This document shows positions 33,584 through 45,500 of a stretch of 64,000 bases of DNA, piece by piece; within the stretch, counting starts at the first letter, position 1, and each line of letters starts with the position of its first letter. Made by a program: the position numbers and the translations under genes. The notes beneath the pieces were generated by a model. That model saw only the letters and a program-made list of their open reading frames with translations. It was not told where the DNA came from and made no database searches. The DNA lies in the NCBI GenBank assembly GCA_951640165.1, contig OX621237.1:17112001-17176000 (forward strand), given 5' to 3'. Source of the stretch: Pseudoips prasinana (lineage: Eukaryota > Arthropoda > Insecta > Lepidoptera > Nolidae).

Positions 33584-36500
33584 CTGTGGAAGTCAATAAG
33601 AAGTTAGTAAATTGTATAGAGATCTAGTGTTTGAACCGAGAAAGAGAAGAAATTCAGGATTAACAATGGCACACAATTAAAAGGCTCCAAGCATTGATGC
33701 TCTGAATAAATGACCTAGATGGCTCTGTCATAGTGGCAGGCGATCTAAACGCTAAGTACGTGCAATAGAGTTGCTTCTCGAGTAACTCGAGAGAACACTT
33801 CCTTGTAAGATATCTAGAGCCGTTCAATCCCTCAGTTCCCTTTCAACCGACCCACGATCCCAAGACCCGAAATACTCGATATTGCACTTCTAAAGAACAC
33901 AAACCTGTGTTTGGCTTCTATAGAAGTGTATCACGAGTTAGACTCTACTAGACAGACTAGTGAAAGGATTTCACTGACGGCCCAGGGTGCGCCGGACCTA
34001 TGAATTTCATAGATGCATCTTTATTTTATTCTGCGCCAAGTAATGCCCAATTTTCAGCGCGCATAATGTTGCACGTTGCCGCGTTATGCGATGGATTCTT
34101 ATTCAGTTTTCGCCAGGGTGGTAGAGCCACTGCCTATCATTGGCGCGCAACGTTGTCGCTCAGACCGTACAGAGTCGCGGCGAGTCTTAGGCTCGCATAA
34201 CGTTGCATGTAATACACGCTGCTACTCAGTGTGACAGTAAGACCGCGTTACCGTCCGGGTAATAGAGTCGCTGCCCATCGTAACCACGCGACGTCAATCA
34301 GCCAGCATAAAATCACGTCGAGTTTTCAGCGCACAATTAATTGCATGTGATGTTGCACAGTGCTACATTGTGTAACAGTTAGATGCGAACCGTGTTTCCA
34401 CTTGGGTAGTAGAGTCGCGAGCCATCATTTGCGAGCGATGCCGTTCAGCTGCCACAAAATCACGACGAGTTATCAGAGCACAATACATTGCCTGAAATGT
34501 TGCACAGTGCCACATTGTGTAACAATTAAATGCTTACCGCGACCTGGATAGTAGAGATCGGTAGTAGAGTCGCGAGTGATCATATGCAAGCGACGTCACT
34601 CAGCTTGAACAAAATCACGACGAGTATTAAGCACACAATACATGGCACGTAAAGTTGCACGGTGCTACATTGTGTAAGAGTTTGGTGCTTAACACGTTTC
34701 CACCTGGATAGTAGAGATATGTAGTAGAGTCACGAGCCGTCATCTGCGAGCGACGTCGGTCAGCCAGCACAAAATCAAGGCGAGTATCAGCGCACAATAC
34801 CTTGCATATTACGTTGTACGGTGCTACATTGTGTAATAGTTTTGTGCTTACCGCGTTGCCACCTGGGTAGTAGAAGTAAGTAGTAGAGTCGCGAGCCATC
34901 ATCTGCGAGTGACATCGGTCAGCCAGCACAAAATCAAGACGAGTTATCAGAGCACAATACACTGCCTGGAATGTTGCACAGTGCTACATTGTGTAAGAGT
35001 TTGGTGCTTACCGCGTTTCCACCTGGGTAGTAGAGGTCGGTAGTAGAGTCGCGAGCCATCATCTGCGAGTGACATCGGTCAGCCAGCACAAAATCAAGAC
35101 GAGTTATCAGAGCACAATACACTGCCTGGAATGTTGCACAGTGCTACATTGTGTAAGAGTTTGGTGCTTACCGCGTTTCCACCTGGGTAGTAGAGGTCGG
35201 TAGTAGAGTCGCGAGTGATCATCTGCGAGTGACATCGGTCAGCCAGCACAAAATCAAGACGAGTTATCAGAGCACAATACACTGCCTGGAAAGTTGCACA
35301 GTGCTACATTGTGTAAGAGTTTGGTGCTTACCGCGTTTCCACCTGGGTAGTAGAGGTCGGTAGTAGAGTCGCGAGCCATCATCTGCGAGCGACGTCGTTC
35401 AGCTATCACAGAGTCGCGCCGAGTTTTCAGCGCCCGCAACGTAGCACGACGCGCGGCAGTGTTCGGACCGAGTGATGGAATACGTGACGCTATCTCTGTC
35501 GATAGAGAAAATAATATGTTTACTCTTATTTAAGGGACACGCTTGTTAATGAAAACAGTTTAATGTTATTATGTGATGTTTTCTATGCATTTAAGTATTT
35601 ATCTATCTATATAAGTATATATATATCGTCTCCTGGTACCCATAGTACAAGCTTTGCTTAGTTTGGGGCTAGGATGATCTGTGTGACATTGTCCCTAAAT
35701 ATTATTATCATTTTCTTTTTTGGTTCTTTTTTTTCTCAGCTTTTGCTGGCATTACTTAACATTTACGGGCAGCGTAGGAGTTTTCTTACAATCCGGCAAG
35801 TATTTAGTATGGCCGCTTTTTGCAATTGAATGTAAATTTTAGGTTTTAAATCAATAAGCTTAATACTGTGGTGTACGTGTATTGTGATTACTCCAGTACT
35901 TGATAAGACTATTGGGACGATGTATACTTTATTCTGTTTCAAGATTCTGGTGACTTCCTCTTTAAGTTCTGTGTATTTATTAACTTTTTCTGTGATCATT
36001 TTATTAAGGTTGTGGGTATTTGGGACAGCAATATCTATAAAATATGTAATTTATTTGGTTTATCTTGCAGGACAATATCGGGGCGGTTATAATGGATGGT
36101 CCTGTCAGTTAGTATAGCTCAATCATAATATTTTGTGGGTGCTGTTTTCCAAAATATTTTGAGGGGTGTATTTGTAGTAAGGTGTATGTGGAGTATTTGG
36201 TATGAGTTGGTACTTAAGTGCTAGTTGTTGATGCATAATATTAGCAATTTGGTTATGCCTGTGTGTGTAATCTGTTTGTGTAAGCATTGGACATGCACCA
36301 GTTATGTGTTGTATGTTTTCTGCGTGGATGTGACATTTTCGGCACATGTCGTCCGCAATTGTAGGGTCTTTGATAATATGCTTTCTATAATTCATGGTAT
36401 TAATAATTTGATCCTGAATCGCTATCATAAAACCCTCAGTTTCCGGGAATACGTAACCTATCGAAAGCCATTTGTTATTATTAATATTATTACTAATTCG

Positions 36501-39500
36501 TCATACATTTCTATTTAGTAATTAACAGCTTTTAATCCAATATAGTTAATGTTACCGATATATTTATAAATTGGTCAAATCCCACTTCTAGTGAATTCTG
36601 TCTTAATTGTAAGCGATAAGCTTTGAGATTACACGACAAACTACGTTTTATTCGGTGTTTAGCAAATAATTAGAATACTAATAAGTTTCGGTAACTTCAG
36701 AGGTTATTTGGATCTAATATGAAGTATCAAAAGTATTTCAAAATCCGTTATAAACTTCTTAAATGGGTTGTATATGATGATAAACTTTTAATTAATTTGT
36801 GTGTCTAGATTTAAATTCTGCACTGTCCAGCCACTTTTGAAATTTTACACCCAGATTGACTACACCCATTTTGTTTTTTCAGACGATGTATGGTGTTTCT
36901 TTAAGGCAAATGGTCGTTGTTGACGCCATGATGTTTTGATTTATTTTGTTCTTAGTCTAAAAAGCAAAACTTTTAGAATACACAATTTAATTACCATTTA
37001 GCCGCCTTTCAAAGTTAATGGTCAGATTGACTACACTCTCCTTTGTATTCTCAACTTTTCCAGACCGTGTATGGTGTTTCTTTGACGCGCATGGTCAATG
37101 TAGACGCGATAATGTTTCAGGTTACGTTCAGAGTATATAAAGCCAAACTTTTAGAATACATACCTTGATTTCCATTCTGTAATATAGTCAGCCGCCTTTT
37201 AAAGTTAGCGTCCAAATTGACTACACTCTGCTTTGTGTCCTTAGCTTTTTCCAGATCGTGTATAGTTTTTCTTCGAGACACGTGGTCGTTGTTGATGCCA
37301 TGACGCTCCAGGTCGTCTGTGTTGAGTCGTTGCAAGTCTTTAGCTATCATCACTGCATGCTTTTCAATTAGAGCGTTGTCTGACATATCTTCCGGCTGTG
37401 AAGAAAACGGATTGTTTATGTGTCGGAAGGCAAGGAGAAATGTCAACAATCGGATATGGAAAAAGCGCCATCTGTTGCTAACAGTTCAATCCAAGTATCG
37501 GCATACCTACATTAGCCGTGCCTCTTCTTTACCTCGTAAAGTTTTTTTTTTTTGTAAAAGTCCCTCACTCTTACCACTGCGACTCCTGTAAGCCAGGATC
37601 AACAGTGGCAGGCAATGAGATGACACTGAGCGGCGAGGTTCAGGCCCGGGGAATCGCTTTAACTATCTTGGGTCCCGCAACGAATTGAATCAGAACGAAA
37701 TAAGGAGTTGGAAAATGAATAGTTCCACTTCTCGTGAAGTTAATGGAGCATCGAATGAATTGTATAAATAAGAGTCCAAGCACCACGTAACATGGCCGAC
37801 TATCCCATGGTCCGTTGGACTCCCACCCGCACTTAAACTCATTTTAAAGCTGTCTTTGTTTTTCTGTGTTACCAATTCCTGGATATAATAACTTGGAATG
37901 AGATTTAAAAGACTATTATTTTCTCTTTTTCTTGCTAATAAAATAATCACTATACGAGCCAAACGATCCGGCTAATATCAGTTTTGTTTACTGATTTGTT
38001 AGCAATGAAACAACTGACCTTCCTAGTAAAGTACCAGTTGAGGTTAGCAGTGGAGAGTAGATGGGTGAGTGTGCCGAGCCGATGGAACAACATGGCGGTG
38101 AACTGCACGATCATCACAGTCCCGAAGAATATAAGGAACACTGATCCAATGGGTTCCAGCGTTAAGTAGTCCTGTTTTAATGTCACCTGTAGGAAATAAG
38201 AACAGCTTTATTAGCTAACTAGCTGTGCCCCGCGGATTTACCCACGTTAAACTTTATAAATTAATTACAGCCTATAATTAATCCCGGGTGTCAGCTAACT
38301 CCATATCGAATTTCATTAAAATCTCTCCAGCCGTTTACATGTGAAGAAGTAACAAACATACATACTCAGACACTCACAAACTTTCGCCTTTATAATATTA
38401 GTGTGATAGCCTTCACAATAATATAACAATCCTCCTGTTGGCGTGGTTGACAAATTCTTGCTATTCACGTCGGAGATTGTCGGTTCTATTCCCACCCAGG
38501 ACAGATATTTGTGTGCATGAACATGTCTGTTTGTCCTAAGTCTGGGTGTAATTATCTATATAAGTAAGTGTTTACAAAAGAAAAGTAGTATATGTAGCAT
38601 ATCTATCTAATATATATATATATATGTATTACTACAAACATGTTGACTATTTACAAGCTCTTTTTTAAAGTCTACGTGAATAAAAACCTTATTTATTATT
38701 TTTATTATTTATCAAGTATAAGTTCAAGCTATGCTTAGTTTGAGATCCGATGGCCGTGTGTAAAGTGTGGCGCAGCGGTTAAGACAGTCGCCTCGCCACT
38801 TCATGTCCCGGGTTCGAATCCCGTGCAGGACAGCTATTTTGGAACCCATAAATAGTTGTTCTGAGTCTGGATGTACTTTGTGTCCGTCAATTATATGTCT
38901 GTAAAGTACCCCGCGATACAGGGATTAAATTTCCTAGTGCCGGCGTTGTCTTATAAAAAGCGAAAAAAAATAATGTGACAGGATATTATTATCGAACAAC
39001 TAACGACTATACCATATTTTTTTTTATTTAATTTATTTAATCAATACATAAATAGTTTTGTAACAATAAAAGAACATTTTTTTTATATAACGTTTGTAGT
39101 TAGTTGAGGTTCCTTTTTGTTAGTTTGGGGAGGAGCGTCTAAAACATAGATTAAGGAACGTGAGAAGGCTTAAAGCATGATTAGCTTGCTTATATTGAGG
39201 AGACTTAAAAAAGTTTTAAAACATTTTAAGCCGTACCGAGTTCTAACCATAGAATTATATACTTATATATATATTAGTTATTTGCTCTCAGTCAGGTAAA
39301 TGTATATATTACTAGCTGTGCCTCGGTTTTATCCGCGTTGACACTAATTATAGTCTATGTGTTTTTCTGATATATAAGCTATATTACTACAAAGTTTCAT
39401 CATAATCCGTTCGGTAATTTTGGCGTGAAATAGTAACAAACATCCATACTCACAAACTTTCGCAATCAAAGGATTTACTCTTGAAAAACTACACAGTACT

Positions 39501-42500
39501 TTAAAATTTGATCATGACAAGCTCATGTAGTATTAAAGATAAAATTTGACTGCCTGGGTTAACAAGCGGTATCGTGTTCGCCCGCGGAAATTGAGGTTCT
39601 GGGTTCATATCCCGGGTGGGGCCGATACTGATTTTGGGACTTTACTGTAAAAAGAAAAATTTCTCAGTATCAGCCCGAAGTCTGGGAGTTGGCGGTATTA
39701 TACCCCCATGCCTCAGAAAGCACGTAAAGCCGTGAGTCCTGTACCTGACTTCTTGAGTGACGGAATAGAAAGTGTGCGCACACACTTGTGCACTATAATA
39801 TGTCCCGCGCAGCGCAGATAGCTCGTCTCCATTGAGACTGGCCGCCGTGGCCGAAATTCGGCTAGGAGGACATTATTATTAAATATAAAACATTTTTCTT
39901 TAGATAAGCTAACAACAACCAACTACTACTAAACGAAAACGATTATTATTTTAACGATGTACTAACATTAAGATAAGATAAGATGAGATAAGATAAGATC
40001 TTATTCACTTAAGATATGGTTTAATATGGTGGCAGGTACATAATATTGGTTCCCGACACATGTACTCTTAGAGGGCATGCGAATAATTTACAAATCAGAC
40101 ATATTGTAGATATGTACGATTGTACAAAGTAAATGGCACAGATATTACATAACTTTAACATTGTACTACACAATAATTACTTACACATACATACGTACAT
40201 AGACATAGCCTGTTCCCCGATGAGTAGGCAGAGACAACGGATTTCCATTTGTCACGATCTTTGTACTCAATCAATCAATCAATATATTTATTTGCATGAA
40301 TATAGTAATGTATAAAAAAGATCTTAAAAGTAAATTATGAAAACATCATATTCTGCCGATAGCAGGCGTACAAATTAAAATAATACAAAATAATCAAAAT
40401 ACTTATCATAACTATACAAATCAAGAAGAAGAGAGAAGAATTATCAAGAACAACAACATTCCTCTTTTGCCTCGTTTACTGTCACTATTTTCTTTATACA
40501 TGCTCGCCGGTTTAATGTACTTCTGACCTGGCCTTTCTTGAGAACGTCTCCGATTTAGTCAGAGAGTGTTCTACGAGGTTTCCCCTTCCGGTTGTACCAC
40601 TCACACAGGCCAGGTATACTACTAATATTAATAACGACAATATAAATAACTTATATAACAATGAAATGAATTACTAATATTTACTTACACAGAGTTTGTT
40701 CATTATATCTCATGTGTTCCATGTTTTACAATTCAGATATATTCAGTCAAAAAAGTATCGGTAATGAATGATTTGTTTATGGTTCCAAATTCAAATTTTT
40801 GGTTTTTTTTGTTGTTGTTAGATTGGCACAACTGTTTTCCATTTTGGCGCGGAGTTTGAGTTGCATCTGTTATTTATATTAAATACAGTGCTGGTTTTAG
40901 TAATATCATACATAGTGTGTATTGCGAATTTCATAATGGTCAAAAATATCGAACGAAGAGTTTGTCTTAAATTTTGCATCGCTAATGGAATTTCGTGTTC
41001 GGAGTCACTGAAAATGTTACAGAAGGCTTACGGTCAATCGACTTTATCAAAAACTCGTGCTTATGAGTGGTTCAAAGCGTTCAAAAGCGGTCGAGATGTG
41101 ATGAAAGATTTGCCTCGCTTTGGTAGGCCATCAACGTCTGCAACTGAAGTTAACATCGCAAAAGTGAAGGAAATAGTGACTGAAAATCCTCATTTAACTC
41201 TGAGAGAGATTGCCGCCGAACTTTCTGTATCTCACGAGTCGAATCGTACCATTTTAACTAATCATTTGGGTATGAAACATGTTGCCGCTCAGCTAGTCCC
41301 AAAAGATCTGAATTTTCTCCAAAAACTCAATCGCATGAAAGTCACTGAGGACATGGTAGAACGAGTCAATTGCGACCCAACATTCATGAAACGCATTGTT
41401 ACTGGTGACGAGACGTGGGTTTACGAGTTTGACATGCAAACTAGTCAACAAGCTTCGGAGTGGCGCCTCCGGAGTGGAAAAAACCACGCCTAAGTCGATC
41501 AAAAGTCAAAGTCATGTTGACTGTTTTCTTTGACTATCGCGGTGTTGTGCACTCTGAATTCTTACCGGAAGGTCGAACGGTAAATAAAGAATATTATTTG
41601 AGCATTATGCGGCGTTTAAGAGAGCAAATTCGACGAAAAAGGCCAGATTTGTGGAAAGAAAATACTTGGATTTTGCACCACGATAATGCGCCTTCGCACA
41701 AGGCCATCATTGTGAACGAATTTTTGACCAAACACTCAACAAATACCATCCAGCAACCACCATATTCACCAGATATGGCTCCAGCTGACTTCTTTCTTTT
41801 TCCATAACTCAAATTACCACTTCGTGGTACCCGTTTTCAATCGGTAGAAGACATAAAGGAGAATTCGCGGCGAGAACTGAACTTAATTCCGAAAGCAGCG
41901 TTTAAAAAATGTTTTGATGAATGGATTATTCGTTGGCGTGTGTATCGTTTCTGAAGGAGCATACTTTGAAGGTGATAAAATAAATTTGGATGAATAACAA
42001 ACATTTTGTATATTATTGATCTTTTCCCGGTACTTTCTTGACAGAGTAGTATTCTATTAATGTGTAGAAACACTTAGGTACCAAGCAGCCAGACTTTTAA
42101 TTTGGGCCTAAACAGCTGTAGGGACAATTGGTTAGGTTTATGGGGTAAAGAATCATACCCTAGTTAAATTTACGACTACTACTAACAAATAAACTAGAAT
42201 TTCATCAGAAAATTAAAAACATTAAACACTTAAATTAATTAAATACTGTTATTTAATTCGCATAGTGTTTTCTTTATACATCGGTTTGTTCAAGTTGTAG
42301 TACAATTGAGTTAGATTTGTTTTCTCTTACCAATGAGTTCTTGAGTTACTGATAACACAAGTAACATCAAACCATTAGACGAATCACAAGCCAAATCAAA
42401 TTAGTTAATTTCAACCAAATACAAGTTTAATAATACAATAATTAAATTACGATTATACTTTCACTTTTAAACATGATTGAAAAGGTAACTTGTATAATAT

Positions 42501-45500
42501 TGGTAAATTTTCGTTAAATATGAAATAGGCACATTCATTAATAACAATAAATAGGTGATGGCTCGCCCTCACGTCATACTCGTGAACGGGTGCTGCTTGC
42601 GGCAACTGGTCGAACTGCTGTCGGGGTACTCAAGTATTGTTTCATTTATTTTATACAGTCGTCGCCTTTGGTAGACGTCGCACATAGGGGTATTTGCATG
42701 ATCTAGCCGGCCAATATTACATTTTTCAGAATTACGCTCAGGTAAAAAAAAATTAGTTCCTAGAGGAGCCAGATAGTTGGGCGACCCAACCCTATTGTTT
42801 TTTTTTTACCCACCCCAAATTGCACAAGATATAGTCGGTTGAAACTGAGACATTGCTCGAAGCGGTTGTTTGATTTCAATATTCGTGCTTTAAACTCAAT
42901 TTTAACTATTTTTTATTTTATGTTGTGTTGTGAATAATCCAAAATTGGCTATGGATTCTGAAACTGCTGGTAAGTGACTTATTTTACATATTTAAAATAT
43001 ATAATTTTATGACGGGATTATATTATTTTTCGTCATTTGAAAAAATACCGTTTTAATTCCTTAATTTCTCAAGAAAATTTAGTTTTACGAGGCTTTTTGT
43101 TTTAGTGCCCGGCATTACCCGGCTATAATTTTTATATATTCGTAATATATAGACTTTCTACTTTAAACAAATGTGAAAATTGGTTCCTACTAATTCCTAC
43201 TCCGCCATCTGGAGCGATTTTAGATATCGTACTTAAAAATGTAAAAAAATGAAATTTTGGTTTAATTTAGTTTTTCTTATTTCAGGACCATCTGGGAGTA
43301 TGACTAATGACTCGTAAGGGGATATTTGGTCTAATGAGATCACGTAATGATCTCAAATTTAACGACCAATTAGAATATGTTGAAAATGATTTGATTTCTC
43401 ATAAGCCGTACTCGGAAGAATAAATAAAGGACATAAAGCGTAATTTTGCACGCATGAAATCAGAAATGAAGCATTGATGGGTGGGATGGCAAAATATAGA
43501 AGTGATCTATTTGAAAAAACCAACGAAAAATGGCTGAATGGGACTTCTGAATTACCTCTAATACCCACATGAGCAGGTAGACCCGCTAAACCGTTTGAAG
43601 AGGCTAGTGAACGAAGCAACGTACGACGTAAAACTGAGACAATACGTTAGTCAGTAACCCTAAGAAAATAATTTATGCAGCTCAAATAGAAATTGCGAGC
43701 CCAGGGCAATAGAAGTGCTTCAAATATTTTGAAGGACATTTCGGAAAATAGGAACCGCGCTAAGGAATACCGGAAGTCAGTAGACCGTGACATGGCACAT
43801 GTTAAGCATATCAATCCAGAAGAAGCGATGGCAATGTTTGTAGATGCGAATCTTACAAGGTCCCAATATGAAAGGATCAGACAAACCACAGGAAATCTTC
43901 CATGCTATTCAGTTTTGCAGCTGTATAAGAAACAATGTTATCCTTCTAGTGAATATTTTAACGTAACCGAAACCTGTGTCGAAGTGAATTTACAAGAAAT
44001 AATGAATCATACTGCCGAAAGATTACTTATTCACTTAGAAGACGTTTTGAAAACCCTTAGCGATAATGAGAGAGATCTTCAAATGGGGTTTTGATGGCTC
44101 ACAACAGGCTCAGTTCAAACAAAAGTTTGAAATTGTTAGCGGATGCGACTCGTACATTTTTCAAAGTTGATTTGTGCCTCTACGATGAGTGTATGGGGAA
44201 GAAAATAAAATATTATGGCAGAACACAACTCCATCATCGCCCCGCTACTGTAGACCTATCCGTATACGATTTTTAAAGGAAACAGTTGATATAAAGAATG
44301 ACGTAATCAACTATGCGGAAGCCGCAGCTAAAAAAATAGAACCTACATCAGTAACAATCGCTGGAAGATCATATGTTGTTAAAACCAAAATGACGCTAAC
44401 AATGAAAGATGCACAAATTCTACAATGAGATGTTACATATCGATGGCCCCGCAGAATAAACGTGCAAGAGCTCTTACACAAATATTTTTTTATTGCATTT
44501 TTCGTTTCTTTGACCTATGCAGCACCTTCTCAATTTTTTGTATTAATTTTTGACTTGAATATACACCTATTATATCATTTGATTCCTTTATTCTAGGGAA
44601 AAATCATGCAATTATATCACAAGAATAAAAGTATATGCTATTGTTAAACGCTTTTTAGGTTCCTGATTTCACACGAATAAACGTGTTAAAACAAGCAAAC
44701 GTTTGAGAGGACTTGTGCACTTCTTCGAGTTCGTATAATAGCAGCTTACACATTTATTCGTGTAATGACACACTTAATTTTTATTCCTAATGTGTCATTA
44801 TGTTGAATGAAAGTTTAAAAATATATTTTTATTTAAAATTAAAGTATTGCATTGCCTCCTACGGTATTTAATCGGATTGTTTATAGCATTAAGTGTTAAA
44901 ATACTAGTGTTTTGGTCTTAATAGTTAAAGTTTACGCATAGTAACCATTGACCTATATGTATTCTACTAGACGCGCAATCCCATATTGAGAATTTGCTCA
45001 CTGCGTTGCAGCACGGGCGCTGCAACTCAGATAGTATTAGAAATACGAAAAAATACCAACAAAAATCGATTGGACCGCCTTGCAACTGCAAATTACAATG
45101 TTATGAAAAGATAAATGAAGAAACGAGGATGAACATTTTTATGAAGTTTTGGAATATTGGCGATCATGAAAGACAATGGGATTTCATTGCTCGTTATGTA
45201 AAGAAGGAACACGTTAAAAGAATTACATTAGAACGCAAAAATAATCGTACTCAAACATTAATATACCAATTTCCTGATAATAACGATTCGAATATTAGAA
45301 TTTGCAAAACCATGTTTTTAAATACTTTGTCTATTAAACAGCAAGTAGTATATACAGCTATTGAGAAGTTAGGAGATGAAAATTATGTAAAAGATAACAT
45401 AGGAAGACATAAAAATAGACCTAGAAAGATGTCAGAAGAGACTGAGAGCAGCATCATTGACCACAAAAACTTATTTCAAAGAGTTGAAGCACACTATGTT

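Noticed and set aside
34050..35331. CRISPR-like array because of regular spacing
   Set aside because: Whole 160-bp units are repeated with no unique spacers, in an insect gene intron, and are clearly exon-derived.
34627..35439. Four similar 61-111 codon minus-strand frames (MYCALITRLDFV type) as a small gene family
   Set aside because: They are the exon-array units. Their starts are non-ATG or lie in intron-derived sequence, and the unit length (160) is not a multiple of three, so each frame shifts and terminates in the next unit.
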